A DNA stretch of 64,000 nt from Sphaerisporangium sp. TRM90804 (GTDB lineage: Bacteria > Actinomycetota > Actinomycetes > Streptosporangiales > Streptosporangiaceae): assembly GCF_029846175.1 (NCBI RefSeq), contig NZ_JARWAC010000001.1:337482-401481 (forward strand), written 5' to 3'. The notes under the pieces are model-generated. The model made no database searches, was not told the DNA's origin, and worked only from the letters and a program-made list of their open reading frames with translations. How positions within the stretch are numbered: the stretch's first letter is position 1; each line of letters opens with the position of its first letter. The position numbers and the translations under genes were made by a program. Shown here one piece after another: positions 48,717 through 56,479 of this stretch.

Positions 48717-49003
48717 CGCACTCCCCTCCCGAAAGCCGCACATAGCGGCCACCCCTCCAGGACCGCCCGTCCCAGACGCGCCACCGGCGCGGCGCGCCGA
48801 AGGCGCCTCCCGGGGGACGCGCCTTCCACGGACGTCAGCACAGTGCCACGCCGGACTCCCTGTCCAAGGGCCACCACCCCCACGGGCGTAACCGGCGCGG
48901 GGTGTCGAAGGCTCCTTTGGGGAGCCGTGCGTTGGGGGCGGGTCTCGGGGGTGGTGGGTCGCGGGCGCCTTGTCGGGGCGGGGCGGTCGGGGACTCGGGG
49001 CAT
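48713..49003 (-). CDS. Doubtful 96-aa ORF exactly filling the sbcD-sbcC gap
   Basis: ATG 49003 directly follows the sbcD TGA in the same frame (TGAATG) and its own TGA overlaps the sbcC ATG (ATGA, 48713-48716). The predicted product is Arg/Pro/Ala-rich with no domain. The gap also contains a degenerate direct repeat (around 48784 and 48893). It could be a coupling ORF that carries ribosomes from sbcD to sbcC, or chance. Confidence 0.3.
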   Translation of the reverse strand: MPRVPDRPAPTRRPRPTTPETRPQRTAPQRSLRHPAPVTPVGVVALGQGVRRGTVLTSVEGASPGRRLRRAAPVARLGRAVLEGWPLCAAFGRGVR

Positions 49004-50134
49004 TCAGACCAGGGTCTCCTTGAGGCGGCACGCCTCGACGGCCTCGCGCAGCAGGCGGGTCTCGGCGTCGTCGGCGGGCTCGCCGCGGACCTCGCGGACG
49101 AAGTCGAGCGCGACCTCGATCTCGGGGCGGCCCGCGAGCCGGGGTGCCCGGGCCTGCGCCGGGACGCCGCCCTCGGGCTCGAACGCCAGGCTGAGGGTGT
49201 GCGGGAACCTCTGGCGCAGTTGCTCCATGGCCCCCTTCGGCCGGACGGCGTCGGTGAGCGTGACCTGCAGCCAGTGGTCTTCGTAGCGGGCCCACCGGGG
49301 CGAGGCCAGCAGGTCGGCGAGAGGACCGCTGACGCGCCCGACCGGGCGCGGCACCGGCGCGGGCACGAACGCGGCGCTCTCGAAGCCGCCCGCGCCGATC
49401 TCGGCGATCCAGGAGCCCTTCACGTGCCCGGCCTCGGAGAAGGAGTAGGCGAGCGGAGAGCCGGAGTAGCGCACCGAGGGCGCCATCTCCTGGCGGCCGT
49501 GCAGGTGGCCGAGCGCGACGTAGTCGACGCCGGCGAACGCCGAGGCCGGGACATGGGCGACGCCGCCCACGCTGATGTCGCGCTCGCTGTCGCTGGCCTC
49601 GCCGCCGGTCACGAAGGCGTGGGCGAGCACCACCGACCGGGCGCCGCCGCGCCCGGCGAGATCGGCCCGCACGAGCGCCATGGCGTGCTCGATCGCCGCG
49701 GTGTGGCTGCGCTCGGACAGCTCCCACGACGTGCGCACGACCTCGGGCTCCAGGTAGGGGATGCCGTAGAAGGCGACGTCGTCGATCACGACCGGCTGCC
49801 CGACACGGGCGGGGTCGGTGCGCAGGTGCACCCCGGCGGCGTCGATGAGGCCCGAGCCGAACCCGAGCCGGCGCGCGGAGTCGTGGTTGCCGCTGATGAG
49901 CACGACGCGGACGCCTTCGGCGACGAGACGGCCCAGCGCCTCGTTGCACAGCGACACGGCGTCGACCGAGGGGAGCGCGCGATCGTAGACGTCACCGGCG
50001 ACGACGACCACGTCGACCCGCTCGGAACGCACGGTCTCGACGAGGTGGTCGACGTAGTCGGCCTGGGCCTGGAGCAGGCTCTCGCGGTGGAAGGCCCGGC
50101 CCAGATGCCAGTCACTGGTGTGCAGCACACGCAT
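49004..50134 (-). CDS. sbcD: Nuclease SbcCD subunit D (exonuclease)
   Basis: A 376-aa Mre11-type metallophosphoesterase. Metal-site motifs appear in order: HTSDWHLGR at the N-terminus, VVAGDVYDRALP near residue 44, ISGNHDSARRLGF near 80, VLAHAFVTGG near 170 and ALGHLHGRQ near 203, then YSGSPLAYSFSE. A C-terminal capping/SbcC-binding region follows. It is upstream of sbcC on the same strand, separated by 287 nt, an unusually wide gap for this pair. Together they process stalled or blocked double-strand ends. Confidence 0.94.
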   Translation of the reverse strand: MRVLHTSDWHLGRAFHRESLLQAQADYVDHLVETVRSERVDVVVVAGDVYDRALPSVDAVSLCNEALGRLVAEGVRVVLISGNHDSARRLGFGSGLIDAAGVHLRTDPARVGQPVVIDDVAFYGIPYLEPEVVRTSWELSERSHTAAIEHAMALVRADLAGRGGARSVVLAHAFVTGGEASDSERDISVGGVAHVPASAFAGVDYVALGHLHGRQEMAPSVRYSGSPLAYSFSEAGHVKGSWIAEIGAGGFESAAFVPAPVPRPVGRVSGPLADLLASPRWARYEDHWLQVTLTDAVRPKGAMEQLRQRFPHTLSLAFEPEGGVPAQARAPRLAGRPEIEVALDFVREVRGEPADDAETRLLREAVEACRLKETLV

Positions 50135-50281
50135 GTCGCAGGAAGCTAACAGGTCCCACCGACAAAAGCGGTACCTCGCGCCCCATCGTTCCTCCCGCGT
50201 GACTTAACCTGATGATCGGACGTCATATTGAGGTGGAATGCCCTCTGCGCATGGAGCGCGTCCATTCTCCAGGAGGTGGCG

Positions 50282-51775
50282 GTGAACGGGCGGGGCCGGC
50301 TGAGCGTGGCGACCGGGCTGATGCTGATGACCCTGGCGACCGTGGGCTCCCTGCTGTCGCCCCCCGCTTTCGACCCGCCCCGGCTCAGCCACGACCAGAG
50401 TTTCGAGCACCTGCCGCCTCAGCCCGCCGCCGAGATGCGGCCGGTGCGCCACGACGCCCCCATCGTCAGCCAGGAGATCACCGTCGCGGTACAGGGCGAG
50501 AGGCTGCCCGCGACGGTCAGGGCGCCCCGCACCCCCGGGCGCCACCCGGCGATGGTGTTCGTGCAGGGCTCGGGCAACGGCTCACGCGGCGAGTTCACCA
50601 CGCAGGCCACGTGGCTGGCCAGGGCGGGGGTGGTGACGCTCACCTACGACAAGCGCACGGTCGGCTACGACTTCCGCCACCGCGACTTCGGCCTGCTCGC
50701 CGACGACGCGCTGCGCATGATCGAGACCCTGCAGCGGCGCTCCGACGTCGACCCGGTGCGCACCGGGCTGTGGGGGGTGAGCGAGGGGAGCTGGGTCATC
50801 CCGATCGCGGCCGCCCGCAGCCTCGACGTCGGCTACGCGGTGCTGGTCTCCTCCCCCAACGTCACGCCGATGCGCCAGGTGGCGTGGGCGCTGAACGAGC
50901 AGCTCGAACGCCTGCACGCCCCCACCGGGGTGCGCGAGCTGCTGACCAAGGCCATGGGCGGGGTGGGCTTCGACTTCCTGCGCTACGACAGCGCCCCCGC
51001 GCTGCGTCAGGTCAGACAGCCCGTGCTGGCGCTGTACGGCACCACCGACCCGTCCATCCCGTTCGTGGAGAGCACACAGATGCTCACCTCCGCCCTGGAC
51101 GCCGCGGGCAACTCCGACTACACGATCAGGTTCCTCGACGGCGCCGACCACGCCATGCGCGTCAACGGCGGCGCGTTCGCCCGCGGTTACCTCGACTCGC
51201 TGGCCAACTGGATCCTCGGCCTGCCGGGCACCGCGCGACCGCCGTCGGGCGCGCAGATCGCGGGCGCCACGCCGGTGCAGCGGTACGAGACCGCCGACGT
51301 TCCGGCCGCCCCCTGGTACACCGGGACGGCGATCCTCGGCCTCGCACTCACCATCACCACGGTCGCGTACGTGGCGGCGCCGGTCACCGAGCGGATGCTG
51401 CGGCTGCGCGGGCGCGACCTCGGCGCCCCGGCGGCGCAGCTCTGGCCGGCCATCCGCCGCCGCCTGTCACGCATGCTGCTGACCGGTGTCGGCCTGCTCG
51501 CCGCCGTGATGGCGTTCATCATGCTCATCGTGCTGTTCTCGGTGAACCAGGCCGGCGCGTGGCCGGCGGTGCTGGCGGGCTGGCTGGTGGTCCGGGTCCT
51601 CGCCATCCTCATACTGGTGCAGGAGATCACCGCCTCCGTGGCGGTCTACCACGCCATCCGGGACGGCTGGGAGCCCACGCGCCCGCAGCGGGTGGCCGTC
51701 GCGGGGGTCCTGGGCACCACCGGGCTGCTCCTCGTCACGGGCGCCTACTACGGCCTGTTCGGCATCCCCTGGTGA
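50282..51775 (+). CDS. Membrane-anchored alpha/beta hydrolase
   Basis: A 497-aa protein. GTG 50282 has AGGAGG five nt upstream. An N-terminal hydrophobic segment (VATGLMLMTLATVGSLL) is a signal anchor. Residues about 70-320 form a dienelactone-hydrolase-like alpha/beta hydrolase: VFVQGSGNGSRGEF, TYDKRTVGYDFR, the nucleophile elbow GLWGVSEGSWVIP with Ser in GVSEG, and the closing histidine in DGADHAM. The last ~150 residues contain about four transmembrane helices. The hydrolase domain probably faces outside. Substrate unknown. Confidence 0.85.
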   Translation: MNGRGRLSVATGLMLMTLATVGSLLSPPAFDPPRLSHDQSFEHLPPQPAAEMRPVRHDAPIVSQEITVAVQGERLPATVRAPRTPGRHPAMVFVQGSGNGSRGEFTTQATWLARAGVVTLTYDKRTVGYDFRHRDFGLLADDALRMIETLQRRSDVDPVRTGLWGVSEGSWVIPIAAARSLDVGYAVLVSSPNVTPMRQVAWALNEQLERLHAPTGVRELLTKAMGGVGFDFLRYDSAPALRQVRQPVLALYGTTDPSIPFVESTQMLTSALDAAGNSDYTIRFLDGADHAMRVNGGAFARGYLDSLANWILGLPGTARPPSGAQIAGATPVQRYETADVPAAPWYTGTAILGLALTITTVAYVAAPVTERMLRLRGRDLGAPAAQLWPAIRRRLSRMLLTGVGLLAAVMAFIMLIVLFSVNQAGAWPAVLAGWLVVRVLAILILVQEITASVAVYHAIRDGWEPTRPQRVAVAGVLGTTGLLLVTGAYYGLFGIPW

Positions 51776-51802
51776 TGCCGCGGCGGCTTCGCCGATTCCG
51801 GG

Positions 51803-51830
51803 TTGGACATATCTCTCGAAGTCGTAGCCT
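51803..51830 (+). promoter_or_regulatory. Possible promoter of the LCP gene
   Basis: TTGGAC (51803-51808) and TAGCCT (51825-51830) are separated by 16 nt in a lower-GC patch following the hydrolase stop and 76 nt before the preferred TTG start. Confidence 0.4.
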
Positions 51831-51906
51831 GTTCGGTATTCGTTCACGTGCCGGCCGTCTGGCGGGAATAGGGTTCCCCCTCGGCCAAGGGAAGAATGGG
51901 ACGGCA

Positions 51907-53415
51907 TTGCGGGACGGGAACAAGCCACGGGGGGCGGCCGCGGTCATCGGCTGGACCGCTTTGTCAGCCATCGCACCAGGCGCAGCGCATCTACGGGCGG
52001 GACGCCGCAGGACGGGTCTGGCGATCCTGGCGGCCTACCTCGTGGTCGTCGCGGCGCTGCTCGTCGTCGCGCTCACCGCGGACGCCGGCATGGCCGGCCG
52101 TCTGCTCGACCCGTCGTGGCTGCGCGCCATCACCGCCGCGGCGGGGCTCGCGGCCGTCGCGTGGTTCGCGCTGCTGGTGCGCTCGTACGTGATCATGCGG
52201 CCGGGACGGCTGTCGCAGCGTGGCCAGATCGTCTCGGGCGTGCTCGCCGGGACGCTGGCGGTCGCGGTGACGATGCCGTTCGCCGTGGTCGCCCAGTACG
52301 TCATGGTGTCGCAGGACACCCTCGACAGCGTCTTCGACACGCCCTCCGTCACGGCGGCGGCCGGCCAGAACCAGGGGCCGAAGTCCACCGACCCGTGGGA
52401 GGGCAAGAAGCGCGTCAACGTCCTGCTCCTAGGCGGCGACTGGCAGCCCGACCGGGTCGGCGTGCGCACCGACAGCATCAACCTCGCCAGCGTGGACGTG
52501 CGCACGGGCAACACGGTGCTGCTCAGCCTGCCGCGCAACCTGGAGAACGTGCGCTTCCCCCCCGAGAGCCCGCTGCGCCGCCACTTCCCCAACGGGTTCC
52601 GCCTGCCGGCCAACCCCGACGGCTCCCGCGAGGACCTGCTCTTCTCGGTCTGGGAGTACGCCGAGACCCATCCGGAGCTGTTCGGCGGGCGCAAGGGCAT
52701 GGGGCCGGAGACGCTGAAGCAGACGATCGGGTACACGCTCGGCGTCAAGGTCGACTGGTACGCCCTGGTCAACATGTGGGGGCTCGCCAGGATCATCGAC
52801 GCCCTGGGGGGGCTGACGCTGACCGTCCCGACCGACGTCGTGTTCGGCAAGTACAACGAAGGGCTGGTCAAGGCCGGCACCCGCAAGCTGCGCGGCGCGG
52901 ACGCCATGTGGTTCGCCCGCTCGCGCACCAACAGCGACGACTACACCCGCATGGGCCGCCAGCGGTGCGTGCTCGACGCGCTGCTCCAGCAGGCCGACCC
53001 GGCCACCGTGCTGCTGCGGTTCAACCAGCTCATCAAGGCGTCCAAGGGCATGTTCCGCACCGACATCCCCCGGCCGATGCTTGAGCACCTCGTGCCGCTG
53101 GCCCTGAAGGTGCAGAACGCCCAGGTCACCAGCGTGCAGTTCGTGCCGCCGGTGATCAACACCGGCTACCCCGACTGGGCGAAGATCCGCAGGCTGGCGG
53201 TGCGGGCGATCCGCGACTCGGCCGCGTCACCGGCCAAGGGAACCGGCCAGGCGGGCGGCCCGACCGCGTCCCCCGGAACGGGCGCCACGCCCGCCCCGCG
53301 CGCCTCGGCCGGCGCGACGCCGAAGGCCTCCGCGACCGGGGAGCGCGGGCGCACGCCGTCGCAGGCCACCCCGACCCCCGGGGCGGCCAAACGGCTGGGA
53401 GACGGCTGCTCCTGA
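51907..53415 (+). CDS. LytR-CpsA-Psr (LCP) family protein
   Basis: A 502-aa membrane protein predicted to attach anionic glycopolymers (wall teichoic acid or polysaccharide) to peptidoglycan. TTG 51907 is preferred because the product then opens with RDGNKPRGAAAVIGW before several helices and a promoter-like patch precedes it; ATG 51775, which overlaps the hydrolase stop, would add 44 residues. About four N-terminal hydrophobic segments precede the extracellular LCP domain (about 165-435): VNVLLLGGDWQPDRVGVRTD, VLLSLPRNLE, DALGGLTLTVPTDV and MWFARSRTNSDDYTRMGRQR hold the conserved Asp/Arg residues. The C-terminal tail is Pro/Ala/Thr-rich. Confidence 0.88.
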   Translation: MRDGNKPRGAAAVIGWTALSAIAPGAAHLRAGRRRTGLAILAAYLVVVAALLVVALTADAGMAGRLLDPSWLRAITAAAGLAAVAWFALLVRSYVIMRPGRLSQRGQIVSGVLAGTLAVAVTMPFAVVAQYVMVSQDTLDSVFDTPSVTAAAGQNQGPKSTDPWEGKKRVNVLLLGGDWQPDRVGVRTDSINLASVDVRTGNTVLLSLPRNLENVRFPPESPLRRHFPNGFRLPANPDGSREDLLFSVWEYAETHPELFGGRKGMGPETLKQTIGYTLGVKVDWYALVNMWGLARIIDALGGLTLTVPTDVVFGKYNEGLVKAGTRKLRGADAMWFARSRTNSDDYTRMGRQRCVLDALLQQADPATVLLRFNQLIKASKGMFRTDIPRPMLEHLVPLALKVQNAQVTSVQFVPPVINTGYPDWAKIRRLAVRAIRDSAASPAKGTGQAGGPTASPGTGATPAPRASAGATPKASATGERGRTPSQATPTPGAAKRLGDGCS

Positions 53416-53714
53416 CCCGCCGGGCGGCGACGGCCCGGCACCCCATCGGCATATCACGTTTTGATAACGGTGCCGCATCGGTCACATGAAGTAGCCGGTC
53501 GACTACGGTAATTCTTCTCCTGTGTCTGCCCCCCGCGACGCGGCCGCGCCGAGAGCGACCCTCGCCGACGCGTCCGGCGCGTCCTCATCCGCGCTCCGGG
53601 TGGCCTTTTCCGCGCGTCGCTCCGGCCGCCCTCGTCCGGCGGGCCCTTCCCGAGCCCTCCGGCGACCACGACGGCACCTCCGGCGACGCCGACCATCCCG
53701 ACAAGGAGAGCGCA
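53416..53714. other. Intergenic region before the BBE flavoprotein
   Basis: Nearly 300 nt without a recognisable gene. The first 110 nt are A/T-richer (around 53451-53520) and probably carry the promoter. The rest is GC-rich, with AAGGAG at its end serving GTG 53715. Confidence 0.5.
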
Positions 53715-55286
53715 GTGTCCAACGCGGAAGCCGGTTCGGGCATCACCGTCACGGGGATCGACGACAGGTACGGCGCGCTGTGCCAGGGGTTCAACCAGCG
53801 ATGGACGGCCCGCCCCGACTACATCAAGATCGTACGTTCGACCGCCGACGTCATCGGCGCCCTGGAAGAGGCGCTGAACAGCGGCCGCACGCGCGTGGCC
53901 GTCCGCTCGGGCGGCCACTGCTACGAGAACTTCGCCGCCGCGCCCGACGTGCGGGTGATCATCGACATGGGCCGGATGGACCGCGTCCACCACGACCCCG
54001 CCATGGGGGCGTACTGCGTGGAGGCCGGCTCCACCAACTGGCACATCTCCACCCAGCTCTACCGCGAGACCGGCCGCACCCTGCCCGCGGGGTCGTGCTA
54101 CTCGGTGGGGGCCGGCGGCCACATCAGCGGCGGCGGGTACGGGCTGCTCTCCCGCCGGCACGGCCTCACCGTCGACTACCTGCACGCCGTGGAGGTCGTG
54201 GTCGTCCGCCGCGACCCGCACGGCGACTACCGGGCCGAGGCCGTCGTCGCCCGCAGGGACGCCGGCGGCGACCTGCACGACCTGTGGTGGGCGCACACCG
54301 GCGGCGGGGGCGGCAACTTCGGCGTCGTCACCCGCTACTGGTTCAAAGACCTGCCGCGGCCGCCCATCAACGTCTGGCTGAGCGCGGTCGCCTGGGAGTG
54401 GGAGGGCATGACCTACGACCGCTTCGCCCGGCTCGTCGGCAACTTCGGGGAGTTCTGCGCCGAGCACGGCGCCCCGGGCAGCCAGTACGCCGGCCTGTTC
54501 GCCATCCTGAAGCTCACCCACCGGGCGGCCGGCAAGATCGGCCTGATCACGCAGGTGGAGGCCAGCAACCCGGCGGCCGGGCGCGACCGGCTCGACGCCT
54601 TCCTGGCGCGGGTCGAGGAGGGCGTCGGCCTGCCCAGGGCCACCCTCGACGTGGGCACCGGCGAGCATCCCGAGATGCCCGGCATGCACGACGAGCCGCG
54701 CCTGATGCCCTGGGTCCAGGCCACCCAGACGCTCAACGGCTCCGGCGACAACCGGCGCGGCAAGCACAAATCGGCGTACCTGCGCAAACCCTTCCCCGGC
54801 TCCCACATCCAGGCGATGTGGAACTTCCTGTCGGGCACCCCCGACTCCGGCGACTACGACACCACCGCCTACGCCAACCCCGAGGCGCTGGTGCAGGTGG
54901 ACACCTACGGCTGCCGGATCAACGCCGTCAGCCCGCACGAGACGGCCGTGGCGCAGCGCGACTCCGTCATGAAGCTGCAGTACCAGACGTACTGGACCGA
55001 CCCGGCCGAGGACGCCGTGCACGAGCGCTGGATCCGCGAGCTGTACAGCAGGGCGTACGCCGAGACCGGCGGCGTGCCCGTCCCGGCCGCCCCCAACGAC
55101 CCCGGCGCCGTGACCGACGGCTGCTACGTCAACTACCCCGACCGCGACCTGGGCGAGGAGGAGTGGAACCGCTCCGGCGTGCCGTGGTACCGCCTGTACT
55201 ACGGCGACAACTACGACCGGCTGCTGCGCGCCAAACAGCGGTGGGACCCGCACGACGTCTTCCGCCACGCCCAGTCGATCAGGTAG
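53715..55286 (+). CDS. FAD-binding oxidoreductase with BBE domain, bicovalent-flavin type
   Basis: A 523-aa berberine-bridge-like oxidase starting at GTG 53715 (AAGGAG upstream). The PCMH FAD domain has RSGGHCYENF, whose H68 would bind the 8-alpha carbon, and LPAGSCYSVGAGGHISGGGYG, whose C128 would form the 6-S-cysteinyl bond. A substrate domain follows, and the C-terminus has the BBE segment (CYVNYPDRDLG, YYGDNYDRLLRAKQRWDPHDVF). Such enzymes oxidise secondary-metabolite or sugar substrates. No signal peptide is visible, so it is probably cytoplasmic. No biosynthetic cluster surrounds it, so the substrate is unknown. Confidence 0.9.
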   Translation: MSNAEAGSGITVTGIDDRYGALCQGFNQRWTARPDYIKIVRSTADVIGALEEALNSGRTRVAVRSGGHCYENFAAAPDVRVIIDMGRMDRVHHDPAMGAYCVEAGSTNWHISTQLYRETGRTLPAGSCYSVGAGGHISGGGYGLLSRRHGLTVDYLHAVEVVVVRRDPHGDYRAEAVVARRDAGGDLHDLWWAHTGGGGGNFGVVTRYWFKDLPRPPINVWLSAVAWEWEGMTYDRFARLVGNFGEFCAEHGAPGSQYAGLFAILKLTHRAAGKIGLITQVEASNPAAGRDRLDAFLARVEEGVGLPRATLDVGTGEHPEMPGMHDEPRLMPWVQATQTLNGSGDNRRGKHKSAYLRKPFPGSHIQAMWNFLSGTPDSGDYDTTAYANPEALVQVDTYGCRINAVSPHETAVAQRDSVMKLQYQTYWTDPAEDAVHERWIRELYSRAYAETGGVPVPAAPNDPGAVTDGCYVNYPDRDLGEEEWNRSGVPWYRLYYGDNYDRLLRAKQRWDPHDVFRHAQSIR

Positions 55287-55301
55287 CGGGGGCGGCCCCG
55301 C
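55286..55301. terminator. Short GC hairpin between convergent genes
   Basis: GCGGGG (55286-55291) pairs with CCCCGC (55296-55301) around a 4-nt loop in the 19-nt gap between the flavoprotein and enolase-superfamily stop codons. Confidence 0.5.
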
Positions 55302-55305
55302 GCCG

Positions 55306-56409
55306 TCACTCCCCCGCCGTCACCCGGCGCGACGGACCGGTGAGGCGGAAGGAGCCGTGGGCCAGGCGGCGCACACGCTCCTCGTCGACGAGGTGCCCGA
55401 GGCCGGGCTGGGTCAGCGGAACGGCCACCACGCCGCCCGACGCGCCGACCGGCGGCGTGACGATCTGGGCGTTGCGCGGAGGCTCGTTGACGTCGCTGGG
55501 CAGCGTGCAGCCCGGCAGGCTGGCCACCGCGACGGTCGCCGCGCGGGCCAGGCCGGTGCCCCGCCCGCCGGCCGCGGTGATGTCCCACCCCGCGCCGGCC
55601 GCCCGGTCGTGCGCGCGGCGCACGGCGCGCAGCGACCCGAACCGGGACGGGCGCAGCAGCAGCGCGTTGCCGGCGCGTTCGGCGACGGCCCGCTCGACGG
55701 CGTCCACCGAGTGCACCTCCACCGCGACGGCGGCCGAAACCCGTTCACGCAGCCGCGCGTGCAGCTCCAGGTCGGGCGAGTTGCCAGGGCCGCCGAAGGG
55801 GCGCTCGATCGCGGTGACGCCGTAGCCGTCCAGCGCCTCAAGAGCGGAGGTCTCGGTGTAGGCGCCGCGGCCGTCGACGGCCAGGGCGAGCGCGGGGTAC
55901 GCCGAGCGCACCGCCCGCACGGGCTCGACGTCCCAGCCGGGGTGGATGTCCAGGGTGACGTGGGCGTACCCCGCGCAGACGTGCCGGTTGACCCGGGCCA
56001 CCATGGCCTCGAGCGACCGCTCGGCCGCCAGCCGCACGGTCGCGATCAGGGAGGTGCGGGTGCCGCCCAGCGCGTGCGCGAGGGGCACCCCCTGCATGCG
56101 GCCCCACAGGTCCCAGCAGGCGAGGTCGACGGCCGCGCCGCCGGGAACGTCGCCTAGATCATCGGGGTGGTTCCAGTCGACGCCGAGAAGGGCGGGGCCG
56201 AGGGATTCCTCCAGCGTCGCCCAGGTTTTCGCACTCGGATCGTGCTCGGCGGCGCCGCCCTCGGGGACGTCGCCGCGGTCGGGCGACTGGACGGCCTCGC
56301 CCCATCCGGTCATGCCGCCGTAGTCGGTCAGTTTGATCAGAATGGTCTCCGGGCGCCGGCCGTAGGGCAGCACGAGCCGGAAGACTTCAAGCTCGCGGAC
56401 GCGTGGCAT
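55306..56409 (-). CDS. Enolase superfamily (OSBS/NSAR-like) protein lacking catalytic residues
   Basis: A 367-aa protein from ATG 56409 (GAGGGGG upstream). Its layout follows o-succinylbenzoate synthase/N-succinylamino-acid racemase: LPYGRRPETILIKLTD at the N-terminus, AAVDLACWDLWGRMQGVPLAHALGG, then HPGWDVEPVRAVRSAYPALALAVD and AIERPFGGPG. However, the KxK motif before PGWD is replaced by T152-x-D154, the third metal-ligand position reads VEV, and the last lysine strand reads LLLRPSRFGS. If the alignment is right, the protein cannot do standard enolate chemistry. It may be a binding or regulatory pseudoenzyme or use other residues. Confidence 0.8.
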   Translation of the reverse strand: MPRVRELEVFRLVLPYGRRPETILIKLTDYGGMTGWGEAVQSPDRGDVPEGGAAEHDPSAKTWATLEESLGPALLGVDWNHPDDLGDVPGGAAVDLACWDLWGRMQGVPLAHALGGTRTSLIATVRLAAERSLEAMVARVNRHVCAGYAHVTLDIHPGWDVEPVRAVRSAYPALALAVDGRGAYTETSALEALDGYGVTAIERPFGGPGNSPDLELHARLRERVSAAVAVEVHSVDAVERAVAERAGNALLLRPSRFGSLRAVRRAHDRAAGAGWDITAAGGRGTGLARAATVAVASLPGCTLPSDVNEPPRNAQIVTPPVGASGGVVAVPLTQPGLGHLVDEERVRRLAHGSFRLTGPSRRVTAGE

Positions 56410-56479
56410 TGAACCCCCTCGACGGAACACCTGCCCTTCCATGGTGCCCGTTGCGCCGAACCACTCCAAACCCGGCCGG

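Noticed and set aside
53454..55268. Long minus-strand frame opposite the BBE flavoprotein
   Set aside because: The plus strand has a complete, motif-bearing flavoprotein; the antisense product is Val/Ala/Gly-rich filler.
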